A DNA stretch of 64,000 bases, taken from Sphingobacterium faecale. Its GTDB lineage: Bacteria; Bacteroidota; Bacteroidia; Sphingobacteriales; Sphingobacteriaceae. The notes under the pieces are model-generated. The model did not search any database, had not been told where the DNA came from, and saw nothing but the letters and a program-made list of their open reading frames with translations. Shown piece after piece: positions 1-7,198 of this stretch. The translations under genes and the position numbers were made by a program. The stretch's first letter is position 1, and each line of letters begins with the position of its first letter. Location of the stretch: NCBI RefSeq assembly GCF_016746095.1, contig NZ_JAERTY010000001.1, positions 664,501-728,500 on the forward strand, written 5' to 3'.

Positions 1-441
1 GAAATGATCCTCCCGGTAGATGATCTCGCGTACGATACCAATATTGATCAGTAGACCGTATACAAGGTAACATCCCGCACGTAATTCTATATGTACGGTC
101 GCTTTGGGGATATAGATATAGCTGGCCTGTCCCTGGACAAAGCAGGCCTGCGATGGATGTGGTGCTGTGCGATGGATAAGCACTTTGGCAGTGGCCTTTA
201 CAGGATATACGAGGTGGTAGTCGGCCTTGTCGCAGGCTAATGGTAGGCTGTAAGATGAGGTCAGTATAGCCTGGATACGATAGAGCATGACCTGGTGATA
301 GTCTATGTATTCTTCGATGAGCTGTATGCCATCGTCTGCATAGCGTTGGAGGGTGGAATCTGCCAGCTTGGGCAAGAATCCGGAAGCGTCTCCTTCAAAA
401 TGGTCGACAGGGGGTAGCTCAAAGTGAAATGTTTTCTTCAT
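1..441 (-). CDS. Unrecognised protein, N-terminal part only (runs off the left edge)
   Basis: An open frame reads leftward from an ATG at 439-441 and stays open for 147 codons to the window edge, so only the N-terminus is visible. The protein begins MKKTFHFELPPVDHF. It has no signal peptide or clear membrane helix, and it alternates beta-strand-like and helical stretches. I do not recognise the family. The compact, cupin-like N-terminal character could suit the sensory half of an AraC-type regulator, but the DNA-binding part would lie outside the window, so this is only a guess. It is divergent from the peptide/acyltransferase/two-component genes on the other strand, which would suit a local regulator. 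Confidence 0.6.
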   Translation of the reverse strand, partial: MKKTFHFELPPVDHFEGDASGFLPKLADSTLQRYADDGIQLIEEYIDYHQVMLYRIQAILTSSYSLPLACDKADYHLVYPVKATAKVLIHRTAPHPSQACFVQGQASYIYIPKATVHIELRAGCYLVYGLLINIGIVREIIYREDHF

Positions 442-749
442 CCGTGGAGGCTCCTTTCTTGAGTATCTGTGTCTATGATTTGTCTCTGCAAAGCTCTCGA
501 CTTTATACGGCATCTGTTCATATTACCCGCATTATGCCATTTGCCTCCCTTCAGACTTCATTTGCCTCAGGTTTGTGGCTTAGAAGGTATAAAGGAAGTG
601 GGCAAATAGTGTTATGGTGATGCTGGATAGGAATACTTAGTCTTTTAAATAATCTTTGTTACTGGATCGATCGCTAGCCTTCAGCGCCTGAAGCCGTAAA
701 CCCCGTGCGAGACTGGGATATGGTTGGATATTAATCAATATATGTGACT
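442..749. other. Intergenic region without a convincing gene
   Basis: About 300 bases separate the divergent gene at the left edge from the peptide ORF at 750. The short forward frame at 429-620 has no family character and overlaps the start of the leftward gene, so I do not call it. A 6-bp inverted repeat with a 3-base loop (CTTCAG/CTGAAG, 679-693) is the only structure seen. The stretch presumably carries two divergent promoters, but I could not assign a clean TAnnTTTG element. Confidence 0.5.
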
Positions 750-878
750 ATGGAAGTACAATCTTTTATAGAACTATGTGGGCTCTCGGATACTTCTCCA
801 CTGTCGTTGGACGAGTTACTTCTTCTTGCAGAAGATAGAGAACCTGTTTTGAAATGCGATATCGTATTTCCGTTCTAA
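750..878 (+). CDS. Candidate 42-residue peptide with Cys near the C-terminus
   Basis: A short frame with ATG at 750 and TAA at 876-878 encodes 42 residues. It has an acidic, leucine-rich middle (SLDELLLLAEDRE, residues 19-31) and ends in a short tail starting at Cys36 (CDIVFPF). A second Cys is residue 10. The layout, an acidic amphipathic leader followed by a short hydrophobic Cys-containing tail, resembles precursors of ribosomally made signal peptides or RiPPs. It lies 73 bases upstream of an acyltransferase-like gene that is followed by a LytS-type kinase and a LytTR regulator. I know no family for it and cannot show that it is translated. It could be a chance ORF. Confidence 0.35.
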   Translation: MEVQSFIELCGLSDTSPLSLDELLLLAEDREPVLKCDIVFPF

Positions 879-951
879 AAAATAAGACCAATGGTATACG
901 GGAAGCGCTGGCTTCCTGTATACCCATTTATAGACCTTTAATAAAATTGAT

Positions 952-1911
952 ATGTTTGATTGTAATGCTATTGCGCAGCAGTATGGTGAAGCCTATTGGC
1001 GCGAGTTTGCTTTCTTCTCGGCCAATGTACAGCAGGTACTGGGCGTATGCGACACCGCTGTACAGTTTGAGCTGTATACGGCGACCAAAGAATTTGGCAA
1101 GCGACAGGCGATGCTCGATCTACGGGAGGTACTGGATCATCCAATTCTGGATCTGGGTGATCTGCTACCTATAGCGCCATGCTTTTTGGCGACTTTTCAC
1201 TATGGCTATTATAGGCTGCTGCCCTTATTGTTGCTGCAACAGGGACGCAGGATCGCAGTCATTGTATCTGATGATGCGCTGGCGGACCAACAGCTTTATT
1301 ATGCTACGGTGATGGAACAATGCTGGGCCGACACATTGGTATTTGTCAGAGCAGAGGATACCCACTTGTTTTTTAAGATACGGAAACTGGTAGCTCGGGG
1401 CTATGATATACTCTGCTATATGGATGGGGGCACTGGAGTGGGACGGGATCATGCTCCCGATACAAAATATACCAGGATCAAGCTGGCAGGTGCTGCAGTG
1501 CGCGCACGCAAAGGTGCACTGGATATGGCTTATCTATTGGCACTCCCCGTGTATATGCTCCGATCCGAAGTGGATCCAAGGACCGATATCGTGGCCCTGT
1601 CTATAGAAGCTATAGGCACAAGGGATAGGGCCATATCGCGGGAGACGTTTGTGGTGCATACCTTGCAGAAGCTGTACGATGCATTAGGACGGGCTATACA
1701 GTGGGATTCACGGCAATGGGAGGGTTGGTTGTATATGCATCGGGATATGAAGCCGCAGTCCCAATTGGATTGCTTCGAGGATCAGTGTCGTTTTATTCCC
1801 TTTCAGCTCTATGGAGGATATTTTTTGTTGGACAAGATGTGCTATGGCATATATCCGCTGGATGGGAGACAATATGCTATAGCATGGCAAAAGTTTGGGT
1901 ACTGTGCCTAA
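952..1911 (+). CDS. LpxL/HtrB-like acyltransferase-fold protein (tentative)
   Basis: This 319-residue soluble-looking protein has no signal peptide. Residues 78-92 contain FLATFHYGYYRLLP, which resembles the H-x-G-x-(W/Y/F)-E region of lysophospholipid/lipid A acyltransferases with His83 in the catalytic position. It is followed by a strand (RIAVIVSDD) and a glycine-rich YMDGGTGVG segment (157-164), where the family usually has a substrate-binding FxDG-type motif. The acidic residue of a canonical HX4D/E is not obvious, so activity is uncertain. The start at 952 leaves a 73-base gap after the peptide ORF. Its C-terminus is followed 41 bases later by the kinase gene. The context suggests a peptide- or lipid-modifying role, but that is inference. 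Confidence 0.45.
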   Translation: MFDCNAIAQQYGEAYWREFAFFSANVQQVLGVCDTAVQFELYTATKEFGKRQAMLDLREVLDHPILDLGDLLPIAPCFLATFHYGYYRLLPLLLLQQGRRIAVIVSDDALADQQLYYATVMEQCWADTLVFVRAEDTHLFFKIRKLVARGYDILCYMDGGTGVGRDHAPDTKYTRIKLAGAAVRARKGALDMAYLLALPVYMLRSEVDPRTDIVALSIEAIGTRDRAISRETFVVHTLQKLYDALGRAIQWDSRQWEGWLYMHRDMKPQSQLDCFEDQCRFIPFQLYGGYFLLDKMCYGIYPLDGRQYAIAWQKFGYCA

Positions 1912-1952
1912 AACTTTGTATTTTAATGTTTTATACCAAATCTAAACGCTGT

Positions 1953-3011
1953 ATGAAATACTTGATCTTGACCTCTTGGCGGAGACATCTCAGCTATTGG
2001 GCTATATATGGGGCCTATTTTTACCTGATCAATTCGCTTACCAATACCAGTTTTTCGTTGATCAGTCTAGCGTTGATGTTGCCTTATTTTGCATTCGTTT
2101 TTTATACCGTGGTGTATCTGTTACGGCGGTATTTCGCCCCTAGGCGATACGTGCAGGGCGGACTGCTGCTGTTGCTGTTTTACGGAATATCGGGCTTTTT
2201 GGTGTACAGCGTCTTATACGGACAGCTCGGGATCAACCTTATTCACGGTCGGTATATCCTTCGGGACTATGCGTTTGAGTGGAGGCAGTTTGTGCAATCG
2301 CTACTGGTGATGCATGGCCATTTCAGTATGCTGGCATTTCTCTATTTTCATTATCAGGGCAAGTTGAAGGCTCTGGAGGATCAACTGGCAGAAAAGGAGA
2401 TGCGTATGGAGGCCGAGGAGGAGAAGCAAGAGTATGAGTACACCGCATTGGCAGCGCAGGTCAATCCACATATGATGGTTAATGTTTTTCAATCTTGGGA
2501 AGTACAGATACGGGAAGTCGATCCGCTGATGGCGTCCCAGTTTGGAGGGATGTACCAGCTTATGAAATTCTATATGAAGGCTCACGAGCCGGGTGGCTCT
2601 AAGATGATCCTGTTATATGATGAGCTCGAGGCTGTAAAAAATTACCTCCAGCTGCAGCCCCGTCGTATGGGGGTCGATGCACATGTCGCTATCGAGGTCA
2701 TAGGCAATCTGTACCGATTTGCAATACCGCCTACGACTGTACTCACGCTGGTCGAAAATGCTTTTAAGCACGGAGATATCGGGAGGAAGGAACAGCCGCT
2801 GAGGATTTCGGTCTGCTGTGACCAGCAGGGCTACCTGGTGCAGGTAGAAAATCAGAAAAGACATGGACTGTCTGCGATGATAAGCCACGGTCAAGGGCTA
2901 CATAACCTAAAGCGACGGTTGGAAATAGCATTCGGAAGCCGTTCGGATTTTAAGGTCAACGATACTGCGGAGACGTATGAGGCAGTGATTAGAGTCAATT
3001 ATACCGCTTAA
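1953..3011 (+). CDS. LytS/YpdA-type sensor histidine kinase
   Basis: This 352-residue membrane kinase pairs with the downstream regulator. About four hydrophobic segments span residues 15-135, followed by a charged coiled coil (135-165). The His_kinase core motif is AAQVNPHMMVNVF with the phospho-acceptor His173; the usual QINPHFLFN is altered to QVNPHMMVN. The ATPase N-box is ENAFKHG (268-274) and a glycine-rich loop GQGLHNL lies near 313-319. An upstream in-frame ATG at 1701 would overlap the acyltransferase-like gene for 210 bases in another frame, so I prefer 1953; 1926 is possible. The family senses ligands through its membrane domain and phosphorylates a LytTR regulator. The ligand is unknown here; the peptide encoded at 750 is a candidate. 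Confidence 0.85.
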   Translation: MKYLILTSWRRHLSYWAIYGAYFYLINSLTNTSFSLISLALMLPYFAFVFYTVVYLLRRYFAPRRYVQGGLLLLLFYGISGFLVYSVLYGQLGINLIHGRYILRDYAFEWRQFVQSLLVMHGHFSMLAFLYFHYQGKLKALEDQLAEKEMRMEAEEEKQEYEYTALAAQVNPHMMVNVFQSWEVQIREVDPLMASQFGGMYQLMKFYMKAHEPGGSKMILLYDELEAVKNYLQLQPRRMGVDAHVAIEVIGNLYRFAIPPTTVLTLVENAFKHGDIGRKEQPLRISVCCDQQGYLVQVENQKRHGLSAMISHGQGLHNLKRRLEIAFGSRSDFKVNDTAETYEAVIRVNYTA

Positions 3012-3026
3012 CTTAATTATAATGCT

Positions 3027-3812
3027 ATGAGAATATGGAGCGCGGTCATCGTGGATGACCAACGGGCAGCTATCGACAATCTGCTCGAATTATTATCGGA
3101 TATCGCTTATATCGAAGTGGTGGCAACATTTGTCAACGAACGCGATGCGCAGCGTTATCTTCATGTCAATCAGGTGGATTTTTTGATACTGGATGTTGAA
3201 TTGCTCAATACCGATGCCTTTAGTTTTTTACAGGGACTTGCTAATCCGAGGATCCCGACGATCCTGTACACTGGATTTGAAAAATATGAAGACCAGGGGT
3301 ATACGATGGATCTGGTCGATGTCCTGCTGAAGCCGGTCTCCAAGTCTCGATTGATGGGAGCATTGCGGCGTGTCAATAACGAGCTTCAGAAGAACTTGTC
3401 GGCAGATGAAGACGATCTGTATGGAGGGTATGAGTTCTTTCAGGTCAAAGGTCCCCTGCGCTATGAAAGGAAGATGGTGTGGTTCCGGGACATCGTCTAT
3501 ATAGATACAGCCGCCTCAAAAGTGCGGATACACTTGGTCTGCGGCAAGATACTGGAGAGCAATGCGACATTCAAGCAGATCGTGGAAAGGCTGCCGCAAA
3601 AGTGGTTCAAACAGTGTATACAGAATGTGGCGTTCAATATTAATTTTTACCAGAAATACGCAGGACGTAAAGTGGTACTCAATCTGTTGCGTAAGAAAAA
3701 AAAGAGAGAGGGGGATAACGTGACTATGGTTGAACAATATGTAACAGTGCCCGTAGGGGCAAAGGATATTTATCTGGACTTTTATAAATTCCTGGATAAT
3801 AACGCTGTTTGA
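3027..3812 (+). CDS. LytTR-family response regulator
   Basis: This 261-residue regulator starts 15 bases after the kinase gene. The receiver domain (1-120) has the acidic pair Asp10/Asp11, phospho-acceptor Asp56 (LILDVEL), Thr82 (ILYTG) and Lys102 (LLKPVS), all expected for an active receiver. Residues about 145-255 form a LytTR DNA-binding domain, with the typical (K)MVWFRDIVYIDTAASKVRIH beginning, though its tail is unusually basic (RKKKKR). LytTR proteins bind direct repeats upstream of targets. An 11-bp phased array lies 400 bases downstream at 4220-4311, but no direct evidence links the two. Confidence 0.9.
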   Translation: MRIWSAVIVDDQRAAIDNLLELLSDIAYIEVVATFVNERDAQRYLHVNQVDFLILDVELLNTDAFSFLQGLANPRIPTILYTGFEKYEDQGYTMDLVDVLLKPVSKSRLMGALRRVNNELQKNLSADEDDLYGGYEFFQVKGPLRYERKMVWFRDIVYIDTAASKVRIHLVCGKILESNATFKQIVERLPQKWFKQCIQNVAFNINFYQKYAGRKVVLNLLRKKKKREGDNVTMVEQYVTVPVGAKDIYLDFYKFLDNNAV

Positions 3813-3854
3813 CAGCGATAGGTTGTTTTTACTAACGCTTAATTATAATGAATT

Positions 3855-4172
3855 ATGAATCCTAACAGAAAATTTAAAAAGTACCCTAGACATGATGGAC
3901 AGGTACTGCACGCGTTGCATCTCCTTTACAAGCGCCTTCAGCGCATCGAAAAGAATATGGAAAAGTCTGCAGACATCCCGCCGAAAGAACAGATGACCTA
4001 TCGCGATCGAGATTATGTCTTGGATAGGGTAGGCATCAGCGATCGTACGTTGTTGCGTTTCCAGCGCTTGGGATTGATCCCCGTGGCCAAGCGTATCAAA
4101 GGCAAGTGCTATTATTATGAAGCCGATATCGAACGGTTCCGACGGTATTACTGGGACGGATCGGCACGATGA
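3855..4172 (+). CDS. Small helix-turn-helix (excisionase/MerR-like) DNA-binding protein
   Basis: This 105-residue basic protein has a charged N-terminal helix (10-40) and a C-terminal winged-HTH-like segment. MTYRDRDYVLDRVGISDRTL (48-67) followed by LRFQRLGLIPVAKRIKGKCY (68-87) matches the pattern of HTH_17/MerR-type domains common in Bacteroidota mobile and accessory regions. It starts 43 bases after the response regulator and is the last gene before the 11-bp repeat array. A role as regulator of the following DUF6266/DUF5675 cassette, possibly through that array, is plausible but inferred from position. Confidence 0.75.
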   Translation: MNPNRKFKKYPRHDGQVLHALHLLYKRLQRIEKNMEKSADIPPKEQMTYRDRDYVLDRVGISDRTLLRFQRLGLIPVAKRIKGKCYYYEADIERFRRYYWDGSAR

Positions 4173-4562
4173 ATAGCCAATGAAGAGCTGGTCAATAGCG
4201 ATCTTACTTTGACCAGTCTCTTACCTCGGCCTTACTGATGTCTTACTGTGGCCTTACCATTTCCTTACCTCAGGTAAGGAAATGGTAAGGCGGTGGTAGG
4301 GCGAAGGTAAGGTGGAGATAACAGTCACTCCGAATACATTTCCTAGAAATTGGCCTGTTGGTCTACTGTTATTTCGGTGGCAATGGCAATGGCTGTACGC
4401 CACGTTCCGCCAATAGGTAGGGGGCCTCCCGCCATCCTCCCGTCAACCGTTGTACTGGTATAGGTATCTCTTTTTGTGGTGTTTATGTTTGTCCTGTCAA
4501 GCAACAATACCGGTATGCAAATCTTGGCAAACAAATATTTAATCATTAAAAAAGAAAACAAA
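4173..4562. other. Intergenic region before the DUF6266 cassette, with a possible promoter
   Basis: About 390 bases hold the 11-bp repeat array and then ordinary-looking sequence up to the ATG at 4563. A TATGTTTG element at 4484-4491 fits the Bacteroidota -7 consensus TAnnTTTG and would give a leader of about 65 bases; I see no good -33 TTG at the right distance. The ORF readings through 4343-4600 on the reverse strand and the N-terminal extension from 4476 are not supported by family similarity. Confidence 0.4.
4203..4311. repeat. Phased 11-bp repeat array, two inverted blocks around a palindrome
   Basis: CTTAC occurs at 4203 and then at 4220, 4231, 4242, 4253 and 4264, the last five exactly 11 bp apart. 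The complementary GTAAG follows at 4274, 4285 and 4307, with a one-base variant GTAGG at 4296, again exactly 11 bp apart. The two blocks meet in a perfect palindrome with 20-bp arms (4251-4270 and 4272-4291) around a single C at 4271. An 11-bp period puts each unit on roughly one face of the helix, as in cooperative operators or iterons. The same sequence would fold into a long hairpin as RNA, but no T-tract follows, so a plain terminator is unlikely. Confidence 0.9.
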
Positions 4563-5213
4563 ATGGGAAGAATTCTCCATGGAGCCAACGGTGGCTTCAA
4601 AGGTAAGGCTGGGTCGGTGATCGGTAGCAGCTGGAAAAGTATCCACTACATCAAAGGGCTGTATAAAAAGAGCAGTAAGCCGGCGACCGAGGCGCAGCTG
4701 ATCGTACAGGAACAGTTTAAGCTGTTGATGCGGTTTTTGCTGCCGATCAAAAATTTCTTAAAGGTGGGCTATGGTCAGAAGAAGGTGGATAAACTGACGC
4801 CGGTCAATGTGGCTTTTCAGTTCAACAAGCCCAATGTGATAACAGGCACGTATCCTGCCTTCGAACTCGATTATAGCAAGATCCGGATTGCGGACGGCAG
4901 TTATTATGCGGGAGGTACCAAGACGGCATCCTTTGATGCTGCGACAGAGGAACTGACGCTGACCTGGTCACCCGACAATAATGAGGTCTATGAGTCCAAG
5001 GACGATGATCTGGTGTATATCCTTGCTTATCACCCTGTAGCAGATGAGTTCTTGTCTGCTCCGACACTGCCAAAGCGAGTAGATGGTACGATCTCATTTG
5101 GGGTTCCGGAGCATCTGCTGGGCGAATCAGTACATGTATGGTTCTTCTTTTCGGATCGGACTAAAGTCAAGGTGTCGCGAAGCTCTTACCTGGGCGAAGT
5201 GACGCTGTCTTAA
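4563..5213 (+). CDS. DUF6266 family protein
   Basis: The start MGRILHGANGGFKGKAGSVI with a following G-S-S-W-K motif is the hallmark of the Bacteroidota DUF6266 family, which sets the start at 4563 rather than the upstream in-frame ATG at 4476. The protein has 216 residues. A basic N-terminus (1-60) precedes a beta-rich C-terminal part ending in FSDRTKVKVSRSSYLGEV. No signal peptide is seen. The function of the family is unknown. It often occurs in several copies in accessory regions, and a shorter paralogue follows at 5288. A strong hairpin terminator follows its stop. Confidence 0.85.
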   Translation: MGRILHGANGGFKGKAGSVIGSSWKSIHYIKGLYKKSSKPATEAQLIVQEQFKLLMRFLLPIKNFLKVGYGQKKVDKLTPVNVAFQFNKPNVITGTYPAFELDYSKIRIADGSYYAGGTKTASFDAATEELTLTWSPDNNEVYESKDDDLVYILAYHPVADEFLSAPTLPKRVDGTISFGVPEHLLGESVHVWFFFSDRTKVKVSRSSYLGEVTLS

Positions 5214-5220
5214 ACAGTAG

Positions 5221-5263
5221 GGAGTGTGTCCGGAAAATAGGGTGTTCGGACCACTCCTTTTTT
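5221..5263 (+). terminator. Intrinsic terminator between the two DUF6266-like genes
   Basis: GGAGTG and GTCCG (5221-5232, with one bulged T at 5227) pair with CGGAC and CACTCC (5247-5257), followed by T6 at 5258-5263. It begins 7 bases after the stop of the first DUF6266 gene, so the downstream paralogue needs read-through or its own promoter. Confidence 0.85.
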
Positions 5264-5287
5264 GAAATACTTATTATTTGTTGGAAA

Positions 5288-5833
5288 ATGAATACAAAAA
5301 AAGCATCGGCCGAAGTGCATCGTATACGTACTAAGTTCGTGTTGGGCAACCGATTCTTAGCTCCTTTAGGACCGATTGTCAGTAAAGGATTCGGAATGAA
5401 AGCACAGCAGGGAAAAAGAAAGGGATGGACGCCACGCAATTTTGCATTGTCCCATCTGCTGCGGTTTGCTGTCATTGGATCCTATCCTGATCTACGGATA
5501 GACCCTGCCAAAGTGCTCTTGAGTGATGGTAATATTGAGGTGCCACAGGATGTCGGTCTAGAGAGCGCAGATCAACGGCTGATAGTATCTTTTGATACCT
5601 CTAGATTGACGGACTTCAATCACGATGACCGTGTGATATTGGTGGCTTATCAGATCGAAGATGGTGTAGCGATAGCTAATACAGAGCAGGCGCTAAGACG
5701 GGACGGACGCGTTGAACTGGATGTGCCCGAATACCTGTGGCAGCGTGAATTGCACCTTTATCTTTTGCTGTGTGACCGCGCAGGAACAGATTATTCCAGA
5801 AGTATGTATCTGGGAGAGAGAACGATCGGTTAA
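5288..5833 (+). CDS. Divergent, shortened DUF6266-like paralogue
   Basis: The protein has 181 residues. Its C-terminal half aligns by eye with the preceding DUF6266 protein: a DDRVILVAYQ strand corresponds to DDLVYILAYH, a DVPEYLW segment to GVPEHLLG, and both end in the S-R-S-x-YLGE pattern (SRSMYLGERT). The N-terminal glycine-rich hallmark is missing and replaced by a basic stretch, so it is a truncated or fast-evolving relative. It starts 24 bases after a terminator hairpin and runs almost directly into the DUF5675 gene (5-base gap). Function unknown. Confidence 0.75.
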   Translation: MNTKKASAEVHRIRTKFVLGNRFLAPLGPIVSKGFGMKAQQGKRKGWTPRNFALSHLLRFAVIGSYPDLRIDPAKVLLSDGNIEVPQDVGLESADQRLIVSFDTSRLTDFNHDDRVILVAYQIEDGVAIANTEQALRRDGRVELDVPEYLWQRELHLYLLLCDRAGTDYSRSMYLGERTIG

Positions 5834-5838
5834 AAAAA

Positions 5839-6243
5839 ATGAAAAATCAACACACCTTACATCTCCGGCGGATATACGGAGAGCGGGGAACAAATGGGAC
5901 GATCTCGTATCAGGGCGAGGAGATCTGTCATACCATCGAATTGCCCTGGCGTAATAATATGCAGCGCATGAGCTGTATCCCTACGGGACGATACAAGCTC
6001 GTCAAGCGCACCTATACCAAGCACGGGGAGCAGATCGGTATCCCGAATGTACTGGGACGAGAAGCGATCCTGATCCATGCGGCCAATGACGCGCAGCGTG
6101 AGTTACTGGGCTGTATAGCTCCCGTGACCAGCCTCACAGGTGAAGGTACCGGCACGGAAAGCGGCAAAGCACTCGGCCAACTGAAAGCGCTAGTGTATGG
6201 ACTGTGGGATATGGGTGGGGAGGTGTTTATAGTTATTAAGTGA
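5839..6243 (+). CDS. DUF5675 family protein
   Basis: This 134-residue protein carries the family-typical pattern CIPTGRYKL (46-54) and AILIHAAND (76-84), followed by GC at 91-92. The His80...Cys92 arrangement is reminiscent of the catalytic His/Cys of L,D-transpeptidase folds. The family occurs in bacteria and phages, so a cell-wall or lysis-related role is possible, but that is inference. There is no signal peptide. It follows the second DUF6266-like gene by 5 bases and precedes a small hydrophobic protein, as in a compact operon. Confidence 0.8.
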   Translation: MKNQHTLHLRRIYGERGTNGTISYQGEEICHTIELPWRNNMQRMSCIPTGRYKLVKRTYTKHGEQIGIPNVLGREAILIHAANDAQRELLGCIAPVTSLTGEGTGTESGKALGQLKALVYGLWDMGGEVFIVIK

Positions 6244-6303
6244 GGGAGTTAACAAGTTATCTAGTCAACACGATCACACGGTAACAGGATAACAGTAAAA
6301 AAA

Positions 6304-6492
6304 ATGCACAAAATCATCAAGAAAATAAGCCAGGCGGTACAGGTGTTGCTGCTGGCTCCGATAAAGCTACCGGGCAAGGCGCTGAATATTATCAAATACG
6401 TAGCTGTGGGATTGGGGGTGTTGGAGGCGGTTATGGAAAAGGAAGTTAACGAGTTATCGAGTGATGAAGTTAACGAGGATGAAGGAGATTAG
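6304..6492 (+). CDS. Small hydrophobic protein (holin-like character)
   Basis: The protein has 62 residues. A basic, amphipathic N-terminus (KIIKKI) leads into hydrophobic stretches AVQVLLLAPI (12-21) and YVAVGLGVLEAVM (32-44), and the tail is strongly acidic (EVNELSSDEVNEDEGD). I do not recognise a named family. Size, two short hydrophobic stretches and a charged tail are holin-like, and the neighbour is a DUF5675 protein; both point to membrane association, though not to a proven function. The 3' end contains short repeats of GTTAACGA, suggesting that the tail is evolving by slippage. Confidence 0.6.
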   Translation: MHKIIKKISQAVQVLLLAPIKLPGKALNIIKYVAVGLGVLEAVMEKEVNELSSDEVNEDEGD

Positions 6493-6692
6493 AGGGGGAC
6501 GAGTAAGCAGTTATAGAGGTTTCGTCTATGGCAGCGCTCGGCACATTGGTCAGTTATGTGATGTCGCGCTTGCTGGAGGGGAGGAGAGAGTAGTTGTTAA
6601 GAGTTAATGATAAGCAAAATGTAAATGTTATCATGGTGAAGAGTGATGATAGTTAATAGGAAGTAATCGGTACACGGATACCTAGCTTTTGG
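6493..6692. other. Degenerate spacer with a possible 21-codon ORF
   Basis: The region after the hydrophobic protein is rich in GTTAA/TTAAT words and looks eroded. A frame from ATG 6528 to TAG 6593 could encode a 21-residue hydrophobic-then-basic peptide (MAALGTLVSYVMSRLLEGRR). It might be a remnant of a second small membrane protein; I do not regard it as a demonstrated gene. Confidence 0.3.
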
Positions 6693-6730
6693 AACAGCCC
6701 TCGAGATGACGAATGGGGGCTGTTTTTTTT
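6693..6730 (+). terminator. Intrinsic terminator ending the DUF6266/DUF5675 cassette
   Basis: AACAGCCC (6693-6700) pairs with GGGCTGTT (6717-6724) and is followed by a run of T. It closes the forward cassette and abuts the 3' end of the reverse-strand gene at 6729. Confidence 0.85.
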
Positions 6731-7115
6731 AAGCTTCATCATAAGGTAAATCGTCTGGATTTACGTCGATATAATCAGGTTGCGGAAGAATAGCTAGTCG
6801 AAAAGCTTGTACAGACGATAATCCTTCCAAATATGCTTTTACAACGCGATGCATGCCATCCATCAATTTGCCTTCTGGACAAATTAGAATAGGATAAGCA
6901 AGATCCGCTTCTTTTATTAACTTCATGTGTTCGGCAATGGATCGGCATGTAGGCGAATCGCCCTCATCGCTATACCAGTAGGTTTCGTTGAATTCGTTTA
7001 TTTCATTTAAATGAATTGTTTCGGGGTGGAGACCTTGCGTTAACTGAATCAGTCTTTCGACATCCCATGCATAAAGTTGCTGATTAATCTGACGAAAATG
7101 ATATTGCTTCCTCAT
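6729..7115 (-). CDS. ParB/sulfiredoxin-fold-like small protein
   Basis: This 128-residue soluble protein has a C-terminal half, LICPEGKLMDGMHRVVKAYL (about 77-96), that matches the ParB-N/sulfiredoxin pattern in which a D-G-x-H-R motif follows a strand and precedes a helix. In ParB-like proteins this motif binds nucleotides or phosphate. There is no HTH segment, so it is not a partition protein; short stand-alone proteins of this type occur widely in Bacteroidota with unknown function. It lies alone, convergent with the cassette terminator. Confidence 0.6.
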   Translation of the reverse strand: MRKQYHFRQINQQLYAWDVERLIQLTQGLHPETIHLNEINEFNETYWYSDEGDSPTCRSIAEHMKLIKEADLAYPILICPEGKLMDGMHRVVKAYLEGLSSVQAFRLAILPQPDYIDVNPDDLPYDEA

Positions 7116-7198
7116 CGCTATAACTATTTTAGTACAAATGTATGATTTGAATTTCGTAAAAAATGATAGAGGTCAGAAAGTAAGTGTCTTAAGAAGAT

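Noticed and set aside
429..620. Forward 63-residue ORF at the left edge
   Set aside because: Overlaps the start of a longer reverse-strand gene and shows no recognisable features.
1701..1952. Longer start for the sensor kinase at 1701
   Set aside because: It would overlap the acyltransferase-like gene for 210 bases in another frame and adds residues without membrane-kinase character.
4251..4291. Ordinary intrinsic terminator at the big palindrome
   Set aside because: No T-tract on either side, and the array continues with phased units beyond the palindrome.
4203..4311. CRISPR-like array
   Set aside because: Units are only 11 bp, without variable spacers of 25-40 bp, and they invert in the middle; no cas genes are present.
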